Positions 55,772 through 63,527 of a stretch of 64,000 nucleotides of DNA are shown here, one piece after another. A model generated the notes under the pieces. That model was given only the letters and a program-made list of their open reading frames with translations, was not told the DNA's origin and searched no databases. Source of the DNA: Streptomyces sp. A2-16 (GTDB lineage Bacteria; Actinomycetota; Actinomycetes; Streptomycetales; Streptomycetaceae); assembly GCF_018128905.1 (NCBI RefSeq), contig NZ_CP063808.1:8990001-9054000 (forward strand). The letters are read 5' to 3'. The translations under genes were made by a program, and so were the position numbers. The first letter of the stretch is position 1. Every line of letters starts with the position of its first letter.

Positions 55772-56656
55772 TCAACTACGGTGCGTAGCGCGCGCTTCCT
55801 CATCCGCCGCCCCACCTGCACCGACGAGTCCCACCCGCATGCCCTCCAACCGCTCCCCGAACCGCCGCATCTCCCGCTGCCCGACGGTCCCGATGAGCCC
55901 CGGCAGATACCCGCGCATCCCCTGCATCCCGCGCAGCCACCCCTGCCCGTACACATGGCTCGACCGCCGCTCGATCCCGGCCACGATCCGCTCCACCGCG
56001 GGCCCCAGCGGATAGGTCTTGTTGGCCGGCCACGGCAGCCGCTGCCTGAGCTCCCGCATGACGTCGTCCTGGTCGGCCCCGCGCACCATGTCGGTGTCGG
56101 TCCACGACAGATACCCGACCCCGACCCGCACGCCCTTGTGCCCGACCTCGGCCCGCAGGCTGTGCGCGAACGCCTCCACACCGGACTTGGACGCGCAGTA
56201 CGCGGTCATCATCGGCGCCGGGGTGATCGCGGCGAGGGAGGCGATCTGGAGCAGATAGCCCCGGCTCTCCATCAGCACCGGAAGGAACGCCCGGGCGGTG
56301 ACGGCCGATCCGATGAGGTTGACCTCGATCACCCGCCGCCACGCCTCGGGATCGGAGTCGACGAAGGGTCCGCCGGTCGCGACCCCCGCGTTGGCGACCA
56401 CGATGTCGACCTTCCCGAACCGCTCCTTCACCTCCCCCGCCACCCGTGCCATCGCCTCGTGGTCCGTCACGTCGGCGTACCAGTGGTCGCTGTCGCCGTG
56501 CAGCCGCCCGGACAGCTGCTTGAGCGCGTCCGCCTCCAGGCCGACCAGCGCGACCTTCGCCCCGCGCGCCGACAGCTTGCGGGCGAGCAGCTCGCCCACG
56601 CCCCGCGCGGCCCCCGTGACGACCGCCACCTGTCCTTCGAGTCCGACCCTGCTCAT
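55772..56656 (-). CDS. Short-chain dehydrogenase/reductase
   Basis: 294 residues. NAD(P) site VVTGAARGVGELLARKL (12-28), NAG in VVANAGVA, catalytic Ser in LLQIASLAAI and Tyr-x-x-x-Lys in YCASK (about 152-156). ATG 56656 with AAGGAGG at 7 nt, overlapping the hydrolase stop (ATGA). Last gene of BVMO-hydrolase-SDR, the same trio as mycobacterial mymA (Rv3083)-lipR-Rv3085. A role in oxidising or reducing the alcohol made in the pathway is inferred. Confidence 0.92.
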   Translation of the reverse strand: MSRVGLEGQVAVVTGAARGVGELLARKLSARGAKVALVGLEADALKQLSGRLHGDSDHWYADVTDHEAMARVAGEVKERFGKVDIVVANAGVATGGPFVDSDPEAWRRVIEVNLIGSAVTARAFLPVLMESRGYLLQIASLAAITPAPMMTAYCASKSGVEAFAHSLRAEVGHKGVRVGVGYLSWTDTDMVRGADQDDVMRELRQRLPWPANKTYPLGPAVERIVAGIERRSSHVYGQGWLRGMQGMRGYLPGLIGTVGQREMRRFGERLEGMRVGLVGAGGAADEEARATHRS

Positions 56657-57570
56657 GCGCCCTCCTTGACCTGGACGTAGGTGGTGACGAGTTCCCGGAT
56701 CCGCGCGCTGACCAGTTCGGGCGCCTCGACCGGTGTCATGTGGCCGAGACCCGGCAGTTCGGTGACCCCGAGGCAGTGGGGCAGCGCGGCGGCCAACTGG
56801 TGTGCGTGCACGGGCGGGGTGAGCCGGTCCGCGGTACCGACGACGACGGCCGTGGGCACGGTGAGCTGCCGTACGCCGTGGTCGAGATCGAGCAGATCGA
56901 GGACCTGCGACCAGGCGTGGCGCACCTTGCGCGGGCACGCATGCACGATCCGCGCGCACGCCTCCACCATGTGCGGGGCCGAACCGGGGCCCATCGTCCC
57001 GTACTTGAGGATGCGCCGGGCCAGCGGTGTGACCGGCCCGAGCGGCGCGCGCGCCCCGAGGACGTGCCGGGTCAGCCAGGTCCGCAGCCGGCCGGCCCGG
57101 ATCGGCACGACGGTCGACTCGGCGACCAGCCGCGACGAACCGGTGCTGCACAGCAGGACGGCCGCCGCGTGTCTGCGGAACCCCGGGCGCCCGGCCGCGG
57201 CCATGACCGTCATCCCGCCCATGGAGTGACCGACGACCACCGCCTTCTCGTCGGCCGCGAGGGTCGCTTCCAGTACGGTTTCGAGGTCGTCGGCGAGCCC
57301 GTCCGCACTGCACGCCGGGCTCGCCGGACTGCGTCCGTGGCCGCGCTGGTCGTAGGCGATGACCCGGTGGTCGACGGAGAGTTCGCGGATCTGGGCGGCC
57401 CAGAAGGCGGTGGAACAGGTCCAGCCGTGGGCGAGCACGACGGGCGGCGCGCCCTCGGCCCCGTGCACCTCCACGTGCAGGGACGCTCCGTCGGCGGAGA
57501 GGGCGGTGAGTTCACGCGCCGGGGCGGGCGGGGCGTACGGCCCGGAGACGACATGCGCGGTGCGGCTCAT
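56653..57570 (-). CDS. Alpha/beta-hydrolase (esterase)
   Basis: 305 residues. Oxyanion segment VVLAHGWTCSTAFWA, nucleophile elbow VVGHSMGG (Ser about 115), acid Asp in VGTADRLTPP and His in LPGLGHMTPVE. No signal peptide. Overlaps the monooxygenase stop and the SDR start by 4 nt each. A Baeyer-Villiger monooxygenase makes esters, so ester cleavage by this enzyme is the expected second step. Confidence 0.92.
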   Translation of the reverse strand: MSRTAHVVSGPYAPPAPARELTALSADGASLHVEVHGAEGAPPVVLAHGWTCSTAFWAAQIRELSVDHRVIAYDQRGHGRSPASPACSADGLADDLETVLEATLAADEKAVVVGHSMGGMTVMAAAGRPGFRRHAAAVLLCSTGSSRLVAESTVVPIRAGRLRTWLTRHVLGARAPLGPVTPLARRILKYGTMGPGSAPHMVEACARIVHACPRKVRHAWSQVLDLLDLDHGVRQLTVPTAVVVGTADRLTPPVHAHQLAAALPHCLGVTELPGLGHMTPVEAPELVSARIRELVTTYVQVKEGA

Positions 57571-59120
57571 ACGGCGGCCTCCGCGCTCTCGTCGGCGACC
57601 TTGCTGCCCTTGCTGCTGCCACTACTGCCGCTGCTGCCGCTGTCCCGCTCGGCGGGCCGCAGCACCTCGTACTCGGCGAGGTCCACCCGCCGGGTCGCGC
57701 TCCGGAACTCGCTCGTCGTACCGGGCCAGACCGTGCTGTTGCGCCCGTTCGCGTCCAGGTACCAGCTGGTGCAGCCGCCGGTGTTCCACACCGTGCGCTT
57801 CATGCGCTCCTGCACCCGGTGGTTCCAGTCCCGCACGGCGGAGGGCCGGGCGTCGAGGGCCACGCGGCCGCCGAGGACGTCGAGCTGCCGTACGTAGTCG
57901 GCCAGGTAGTTCAGCTGGGACTCGATCATCAGGATCATCGAGGAGTTCCCGAGGCCGGTGTTGGGCCCGATGATGCTCATCCAGTTCGGGAAGCCGGCGG
58001 CGGAGGCACCGCGCAGCGCCTCCATCCCGCCCTTCCACGCCTCGGCGAGCGTCCGCCCGTCCGCGCCGACGACCCGGTCGGCGATGGGCATGTCGGTGAC
58101 GTGGAAGCCCGTGCCGAAGACGATCGCGTCGACCTGGGCCTCGGTGCCGTCGGCGGCGACGAGCGTCGACCCCTCGACACGGCTGAGCCCGCTGGCGACG
58201 ACGTCCACGTTCGGCTGGGCGAGCGCCGGGTAGTAGGTGCTGCTCAGCAGGATCCGCTTGCAGCCGATGCGGTAGTCGGGGGTGAGCCTGGCGCGCAGCG
58301 CCGGGTCCTTGATGGCGCGGGCCATGTTGCGCTTGGCCAGCTGCTCCACCGCGCCGAGCTCATTGGGGTGCTTGGTGAACGCCTGGACCTGCAACTCCCT
58401 GATGCCCCACAGCAGTCCGCGCCGGGCCTGGGCGGTGAAGGGCAGCTGCCGGTGCAGCCAGCGCTCGGCGCCGCTGATCGCCCGGTCCATGCGGGGCATC
58501 ACCCAGGGCGGGGTGCGCTGGAAGAGCGTGACGTTCCGGGCCAGCGGCTGGATGGCCGGGACGATCTGGATGGCCGAGGCCCCCGTCCCGATCATGGCGA
58601 CGCGCTTGTCGCGCAGGTCGTAGTCGTGGTCCCAGCGGGCGGAGTGGAAGACCTTGCCCGGGAAGGAGTCCAGCCCCGGAATGTCGGGGATCTTCGGATC
58701 GGACAGCGGCCCGGTGGCGGAGACGACGAGGTCGGCCGTCAGGGAGCCGCTCGCGGTCTCGATGTCCCACCGCAGCTTCTCGCTGTCCCAGGTCATCCGC
58801 CGCACCTCGGAGTTGAGGCGGATGTGCGGGCGGAGGCCGAAGACGTCCGTCACATGCTCCAGATAGGCGCGGATGTGCTCCTGCCCGGAGAAGGTGCGCG
58901 GCCAGTCGGGGTTCGGCGCGAAGGAGAAGGAATACAGATGGGACGGCACGTCGCACGCACAGCCCGGATAACTGTTGTCCCGCCAGGTGCCGCCGACGCT
59001 GTCGGCCCGCTCCAGCACGACGAAGTCGGTGACGCCCTCCCGCCGCAGCCGGACGGCGGCCCCCAGCCCACCGAACCCGGACCCGACCACCGCCACCCGC
59101 ACATGCTCGTGTTCGGCCAT
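57567..59120 (-). CDS. Baeyer-Villiger type flavin monooxygenase
   Basis: 517 residues. FAD site VAVVGSGFGGLGAAVRLR (9-26), BVMO fingerprint FPGKVFHSARWDHD (F-x-G-x-x-x-H-x-x-x-W-[P/D], about 160), NADPH site MIGTGASAIQIVP. ATG 59120 with AGGGAAGGG upstream. It inserts oxygen next to a ketone to give an ester, using NADPH and O2. First gene of the operon with hydrolase and SDR. The C-terminus has a Ser/Gly-rich tail (GSSGSSGSSKGSK). Divergent from a MerR gene. Physiological substrate unknown. Confidence 0.92.
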   Translation of the reverse strand: MAEHEHVRVAVVGSGFGGLGAAVRLRREGVTDFVVLERADSVGGTWRDNSYPGCACDVPSHLYSFSFAPNPDWPRTFSGQEHIRAYLEHVTDVFGLRPHIRLNSEVRRMTWDSEKLRWDIETASGSLTADLVVSATGPLSDPKIPDIPGLDSFPGKVFHSARWDHDYDLRDKRVAMIGTGASAIQIVPAIQPLARNVTLFQRTPPWVMPRMDRAISGAERWLHRQLPFTAQARRGLLWGIRELQVQAFTKHPNELGAVEQLAKRNMARAIKDPALRARLTPDYRIGCKRILLSSTYYPALAQPNVDVVASGLSRVEGSTLVAADGTEAQVDAIVFGTGFHVTDMPIADRVVGADGRTLAEAWKGGMEALRGASAAGFPNWMSIIGPNTGLGNSSMILMIESQLNYLADYVRQLDVLGGRVALDARPSAVRDWNHRVQERMKRTVWNTGGCTSWYLDANGRNSTVWPGTTSEFRSATRRVDLAEYEVLRPAERDSGSSGSSGSSKGSKVADESAEAAV

Positions 59121-59188
59121 GCCGAAGCCCTTCCCTCCACGACTCCGCCAGTGAACACTGGCGCAATGGGAGGGTAGAGCAGGCTCCG

Positions 59189-59232
59189 TACCGATGGGTA
59201 GGGGTCGGGGGGAAGGAAACTTACCCGGGGTA
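59189..59232. promoter_or_regulatory. TACC/GGTA dyads in the BVMO-MerR divergent promoter
   Basis: TACC-GATG-GGTA (59189-59200) and TACCC-G-GGGTA (59222-59232) share their half-site. A -10-like CATAAA (59236-59241) lies 8 nt before the MerR GTG, which suggests a leaderless regulator mRNA. Confidence 0.55.
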
Positions 59233-59249
59233 CGACATAAAGTTCGGGC

Positions 59250-59894
59250 GTGACGGAGAAGCGCGAGTACCGCATGGAGGAACTGGCCCGCCTGGCCGGC
59301 ATCACAGTGCGCACCCTGCGCTTCTACCGCGAACGCAAGCTCATCCCGCCGCCCCGCCGCGAGGGCCGTATCGCCTGGTACGACGACCACCACCTGGCCC
59401 GTCTGCGCACCATCGCGGCTCTCCTGGAGCGCGGCCACACCCTCACCGGCATCGCGGAACTCGCCGAGGCCCTCGACCACGGGCGCGATGTCGCCGACGT
59501 CCTGGGGGTGACACCTCCGACAGAGGAGGAACCGGTCCGCCTCACCCCCGAGGAACTCGCCGCCCGCTTCGAGGGCGAAGTCACCGCGGAGAACCTCGCG
59601 GCCGCCCTCGACCTCGGCTACCTGGGCACCGACGGCGACGAGATCGTCCACATCAGCCGCCGCCTCCTGGACGTCTCCTCCGCCCTGGTCCGCGAGGGCA
59701 TCCCTCTCGCCGAGGTCCTCGCAGCCGGCGAACAGGTCCGCGAACACGTCGACGCCCTGGCCGAGATGTTCGCCGAACTGGTCCTCCGTCACGCAAGCGA
59801 GAACGACCTCCACCGCCTGCGCCCCCTGGCCCGCAGCGTGGTGGAGGCGGAACTCTCACTGGCACTGGACCGGCGGTTGCGGAAGCGGGACTAG
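59250..59894 (+). CDS. MerR-family regulator of the BVMO operon
   Basis: 214 residues. N-terminal MerR DNA-binding domain (YRMEELARLAGITVRTLRFYRERKLIPPPRREGRIAWYDDHHLARL), then a dimerisation helix and a large C-terminal helical domain of about 110 residues that could bind an effector. No cysteine cluster, so it is not a metal sensor. GTG 59250 is probably leaderless. Divergent from and presumably controlling the BVMO operon. Its last 4 nt overlap exonuclease III on the other strand. Confidence 0.9.
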   Translation: MTEKREYRMEELARLAGITVRTLRFYRERKLIPPPRREGRIAWYDDHHLARLRTIAALLERGHTLTGIAELAEALDHGRDVADVLGVTPPTEEEPVRLTPEELAARFEGEVTAENLAAALDLGYLGTDGDEIVHISRRLLDVSSALVREGIPLAEVLAAGEQVREHVDALAEMFAELVLRHASENDLHRLRPLARSVVEAELSLALDRRLRKRD

Positions 59895-60694
59895 AGGTCG
59901 TAGACGACCGTCACGGGCGCGTGGTCCGACCAGCGCTCGGCGTGCGTGGCCGCGCGCTCGACGTACCCCTTGACGGCCTTGGCGGCCAGCCCGGGCGTGG
60001 CGAGCTCGTAGTCGATGCGCCATCCCGAGTCGTTGTCGAACGCCCGCCCCCGGTACGACCACCACGAGTACGGCCCCGCCACGTCCGGATGCAGAGACCG
60101 TACGACGTCGACGTAGCCGCCGTCGGTGGGGTCCAGGACACGGCTCAGCCAGGCCCGCTCCTCCGGCAGGAAGCCGGAGCTCTTCTGGTTGGCGCGCCAG
60201 TTCTTGAGGTCGGCCTGCTGGTGGGCGATGTTCCAGTCGCCGCAGACGACGACTTCACGGCCGTCGGCGGCGGAGCGCGCCCGCAGGTCCTTCAGGTACG
60301 CGAGGAACTCGTCCATGAAGCGGACCTTCTCGTCCTGCCTCGCGGTGCCCACCTCGCCGGAGGGCAGGTAGAGGGAGGCGACGGTGACGCCGGGCAGGTC
60401 GGCCTCGACGTAGCGCCCGCTGGTGTCGAACTCGGCCGACCCGAAGCCGATCCGGACGCGGTCGGGCTCACGGCGGGTGTAGAGGGAGACACCGGCCCGC
60501 CCCTTGGCGGCGGCGGGCGCGTGCACGACGTGCCAGCCCTCGGGAGCCCGGACGCTCTCGGGCAGCTGCTGCGGCTCGGCACGCACCTCCTGCAGGCACA
60601 GCACATCGGCGGAGGTGTCCGCGAGCCACTCCACGAAGCCCTTCTTCGCGGCGGCACGCAGCCCGTTCACATTGGCGGAGGTCACAGTGAGCAC
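59891..60694 (-). CDS. xth: Exodeoxyribonuclease III
   Basis: 267 residues of the exonuclease-endonuclease-phosphatase fold. LTVTSANVNGLRAA at the start, LCLQEVRA (metal Glu), VVCGDWNIAHQQADLKN (Asp/Asn), and WRIDYELATPG and WSDHAPVTVVYDL (Asp-His) at the end. An AP endonuclease and 3'-repair enzyme. GTG 60694 gives the family N-terminus; GTG 60685 is also possible since GGGG lies 8 nt before it. Divergent from a GNAT gene. Confidence 0.94.
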   Translation of the reverse strand: MLTVTSANVNGLRAAAKKGFVEWLADTSADVLCLQEVRAEPQQLPESVRAPEGWHVVHAPAAAKGRAGVSLYTRREPDRVRIGFGSAEFDTSGRYVEADLPGVTVASLYLPSGEVGTARQDEKVRFMDEFLAYLKDLRARSAADGREVVVCGDWNIAHQQADLKNWRANQKSSGFLPEERAWLSRVLDPTDGGYVDVVRSLHPDVAGPYSWWSYRGRAFDNDSGWRIDYELATPGLAAKAVKGYVERAATHAERWSDHAPVTVVYDL

Positions 60695-60723
60695 CCCGGC
60701 ACGATACCGGCACACTGGAGGGC

Positions 60724-61200
60724 ATGATGATCCGCCGTGTCCCCTTCGACCACCCCGACGCCGTGAAGCTCAACGACCAGGTCCAGGCCGAGTACCACGT
60801 CCGCTACGGCGACGGCGGCGACGCCACCGAGCTGGCCCCGACGGACTTCGAGCACCCGAACGGCGTGTATCTGATCGCGTACGACGCGAGGGACAGCCCC
60901 GTCGCCACGGGCGGCTGGCGCGCCCGGGACACCAACGGCGAGGGCAACCTGGACGGTGACGCCGAGCTCAAGCGCATGTACGTGATCGAGGAGATGCGCG
61001 GCCGCGGTCTCGCCCGCCGTGTCCTGTCCGCCCTGGAGGACGACGCCCGCGCGGCCGGCCGCCTGCGCATGGTCCTGGAGACCGGCATCAAGCAGCCGGA
61101 GGCCATCGCCCTCTACACGTCCAGCGGCTACGAACCCTGCGTGAAGTTCGGCTACTACCGCTTCCACGAGGACAGCCGCTGCTACGCCAAGGCGCTGTGA
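60724..61200 (+). CDS. GNAT-family N-acetyltransferase
   Basis: 158 residues. CoA loop LKRMYVIEEMRGRGLARRVLSALEDDARAAG and the end AIALYTSSGYEPCVKFGYYRF. Core sequences with GDAELKRMYV.EE.RGRG are common small acetyltransferases of unknown substrate. ATG at 60724 or 60727. Ends at a strong terminator before a tRNA gene. Confidence 0.9.
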   Translation: MMIRRVPFDHPDAVKLNDQVQAEYHVRYGDGGDATELAPTDFEHPNGVYLIAYDARDSPVATGGWRARDTNGEGNLDGDAELKRMYVIEEMRGRGLARRVLSALEDDARAAGRLRMVLETGIKQPEAIALYTSSGYEPCVKFGYYRFHEDSRCYAKAL

Positions 61201-61219
61201 GAGGGCCCTCCACATGGCA

Positions 61220-61252
61220 GAAGACCCGCTCCTGAATCAGGAGCGGGTCTTC
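61220..61252. terminator. Hairpin terminator
   Basis: Perfect 15-bp stem (61220-61234 and 61238-61252) with loop AAT, between the acetyltransferase and the convergent tRNA gene. Confidence 0.9.
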
Positions 61253-61260
61253 ATGATGCG

Positions 61261-61334
61261 TGGACCTGAGGGGATTTGAACCCCTGGCCCCCTCGATGCG
61301 AACGAGGTGCGCTACCGGACTGCGCCACAGGCCC
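61261..61334 (-). tRNA. tRNA-Ala (anticodon CGC)
   Basis: On the minus strand: 7-bp acceptor stem GGGCCTG/CAGGTCC with discriminator A, D arm GCGCAG..GGTAGCGC, anticodon stem CCTCG/CGAGG with loop TTCGCAT (anticodon CGC, reading GCG), T arm with GGTTCAAATCC. 74 nt, CCA not encoded. GCG is a frequent Ala codon at this GC content. Confidence 0.93.
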
Positions 61335-61423
61335 TTGCAACGAGTGAAACTCTAGCATCCCCGTCCGGGTGCTTGGAAATCCGTTCCCGGCTGGTCAGGG
61401 CGCGGTGATCCCGGCGCCGTTGC

Positions 61424-62695
61424 TCACTCGTTGGCCGCGCGCGGCCGGTCGCCTTCCTCGTACTGGTCGAAGAGCGGCGTACGGCCGCGCTCGCGTGCCC
61501 GGCGTGCGGAGGCGGCGCGACGGGCGTCGGTGCGGCCGTCCGCCGCGGGCCTGTCCTCCGCGTCGGCGGACCCGTCCTCCGATCCCCCGTCCTCCGCGAC
61601 GGGCGTCGCCTCGTGGCCGGTCTGCTCGGGGGCCACGGCACTGGACCGGGCCGAGCTCCACGCGTCCGGCGCCCCGAGGTCCACGTCCGCGGTGGCCCGC
61701 GGAGCGACCGGCGCGGTCACGTACGTCGGCAACGGCACCGGAACCGGGTCCCAGCTGTCCCCGTGCCCCGGCCTGCGCTGCCGCTCGCGCTGCTGGTCGA
61801 CCCACTCGGCGTGATCGGTCTGCTCGACGAGGGCGCGCCGGTCGGCGGCGAGTGCCGAGAGCCCGGGATCGGTCTCGGTCCCTGGTCCCTCGTCCGGTTC
61901 GTCGGCGTCCGCGCCGGTGCTCACGGAGGCGCGCCGGCGCGGCTGGCGGGCACGCTCCCGCAGGTGCTGCGCGGCGGCCTCGGCCCGGCGTCGGTCCATC
62001 TGGTAGGCGAAGCGTCGGCGTTCCTGGGAGCGCAGGTAGGCGATGTACGCGCTGAGCATCACGGCGGGCACGCCGGGCGCCCACAGGAAGGCCAGTCCAC
62101 CGACGGCGGCGACGATCGCGCCGAGCGTGAAGGCCAGGAAGAGCATCACCGTCGTACGCCGTCGGCGCGCGAGCACCTTGGTACGCCGGGCGCGGGCCGC
62201 GGCCGCCTCGGCGGCGGCCGTGCGCCGCGGGGCGGGGGCGTGTGCCTGGCCGGTGGACGCGGGTGTCTGCTTGCGCGTCGGCGCGCCGCCGTGTTCGGCG
62301 GCGGGCGTGCTCGTTTTCGCGCGTGCCGGGTCGCCGTGCCCTGCTTCCCGCGCGGGCTCGCGGGTCGCCTCCCGGCGTTCCGAAGCCGACGGCTGGACCG
62401 TCGCCTGGGTCTGCGGACGGGTCGGAGGCATGGCGAAGGCCCGGACGTCCACCGAGTCGGTGACGGCATCCGGTTCGTCGGCGCCGTGCTCCCCCTCGTC
62501 GGTGGAGCGCGCGCGCAGGTCCTTGGCGTAACGACGCTCCATGCCCGCCCGTCCGGACAGCAACCGGATGGCGGTGCTGAAGCGTTCCGTCGGACGGGCC
62601 TCGTTCAGCTCGTCCTGCCTACGGAGCCACATCGGCACCAAGTAGGCGGCCCAGGCCCCGACAATGACTGCGTAGATGAGGCCGCTGCTGCTCAC
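61424..62695 (-). CDS. sepX: Cell-division membrane protein SepX (GlpR-type)
   Basis: 423 residues. A short N-terminal helix SGLIYAVIVGAWAAYLVPMWLRRQDELNEARPTERFSTAIRLL is the diagnostic sequence. Then a long Pro/Ala/Thr-rich disordered stretch, two more transmembrane helices (TVMLFLAFTLGAIVAAVGGLAFLWAPGVPAVMLSAYIAYL), and an acidic disordered C-terminus. SepX localises to septa in Streptomyces and is required for normal compartmentalisation. Its corynebacterial counterpart GlpR binds the gephyrin-like protein Glp. Downstream of a RimJ-type gene, in the order known from actinobacteria. GTG 62695. Confidence 0.88.
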   Translation of the reverse strand: MSSSGLIYAVIVGAWAAYLVPMWLRRQDELNEARPTERFSTAIRLLSGRAGMERRYAKDLRARSTDEGEHGADEPDAVTDSVDVRAFAMPPTRPQTQATVQPSASERREATREPAREAGHGDPARAKTSTPAAEHGGAPTRKQTPASTGQAHAPAPRRTAAAEAAAARARRTKVLARRRRTTVMLFLAFTLGAIVAAVGGLAFLWAPGVPAVMLSAYIAYLRSQERRRFAYQMDRRRAEAAAQHLRERARQPRRRASVSTGADADEPDEGPGTETDPGLSALAADRRALVEQTDHAEWVDQQRERQRRPGHGDSWDPVPVPLPTYVTAPVAPRATADVDLGAPDAWSSARSSAVAPEQTGHEATPVAEDGGSEDGSADAEDRPAADGRTDARRAASARRARERGRTPLFDQYEEGDRPRAANE

Positions 62696-62892
62696 GCCTC
62701 ACACGGTAGAGGGGTTTGCGTGAGGCCATCTGCCAATTGCGCCGGTGTGTCGCACGATCTGGCTGATATTTCGAGCTTTTTTTGTGACCGATCCGATCAG
62801 CAGGCCGCCTCAGTCGCGAATTCAATGCCCTGAGACGGTCATGCACCGATCATTTTCGAACACTTATTCAATTTCCGGGTCTCGGTCATCGG
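62696..62892. promoter_or_regulatory. AT-rich gap upstream of sepX
   Basis: 197 bp without a gene. It is clearly richer in A/T than its surroundings (e.g. a T7 run at 62777-62783, and ATTTTCGAACACTTATTCAATTT at 62851-62873). It must hold the sepX promoter and perhaps a terminator for the upstream gene. A -10-like sequence could not be fixed. Confidence 0.45.
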
Positions 62893-63468
62893 CTATGCGG
62901 GATTGTCGTGCGGCGTACCACTGGAGCGTGCCCGCTGCCAGCGCCTCAGCAACCCGTCGGGCACCTCTTCCGCGGTGAGCGCGAACACGAGATGGTCCCG
63001 CCAGGCCCCGTCGATGTGGAGATAGCGGGGCCGCAGCCCCTCCTCGCGGAATCCGAGTTTCTCCACGACCCGTCGGCTGGGTCCGTTCTCGGGGCGAATG
63101 CAGACCTCGATGCGGTGCAGCCCCACGGTTCGGAAACAGTGGTCCACGACAAGGGCCACAGCGGTCGGCATGACTCCGCGCCCGGCGACCGACTGGTCCA
63201 CCCAGTAGCCGACATGTCCCGAGCACATCGAGCCCCAGGTGATCCCGGCGACCGTCAACTGCCCGACCAGCTGGCCCCGGTACTCGATGACGAACGGCAG
63301 CATCCGGCCCGCGTTCGCCTCGGACCTGAGGTGGCGGACCATCTGGCGGTAGGTCGGCCGGTGTGCGATCGGGCCGCTCGGGGTGGGCGGCGGGATGGTC
63401 GCCTCCCAGGGGCGCAGCCAGTCCCGGTTGCGCCGGTTGACCTCGCGCCACACCCGCTGGTCACGCAT
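62893..63468 (-). CDS. RimJ/RimL-type N-acetyltransferase (5' start uncertain)
   Basis: 191 residues from ATG 63468: MRDQRVWREVNRRNRDWLRPWEATIPPP..., CoA loop GYWVDQSVAGRGVMPTAVALVVDHCF, end IRPENGPSRRVVEKLGFREEG. The first beta strand of the fold (VVLRPIK) lies upstream of this ATG in the same frame, so the real start is earlier. The only nearby candidate is CTG at 63531, which overlaps the mog stop (CTGA); no ATG/GTG/TTG is seen. Homologues sit between moeA/mog and sepX. Substrate probably a ribosomal protein N-terminus, by family. Confidence 0.85.
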   Translation of the reverse strand: MRDQRVWREVNRRNRDWLRPWEATIPPPTPSGPIAHRPTYRQMVRHLRSEANAGRMLPFVIEYRGQLVGQLTVAGITWGSMCSGHVGYWVDQSVAGRGVMPTAVALVVDHCFRTVGLHRIEVCIRPENGPSRRVVEKLGFREEGLRPRYLHIDGAWRDHLVFALTAEEVPDGLLRRWQRARSSGTPHDNPA

Positions 63469-63527
63469 CTTTATCGGCCTCAGGACGACATCGCCGTCCG
63501 CCAGTACGACGGGCCAGGACGGGCTGT

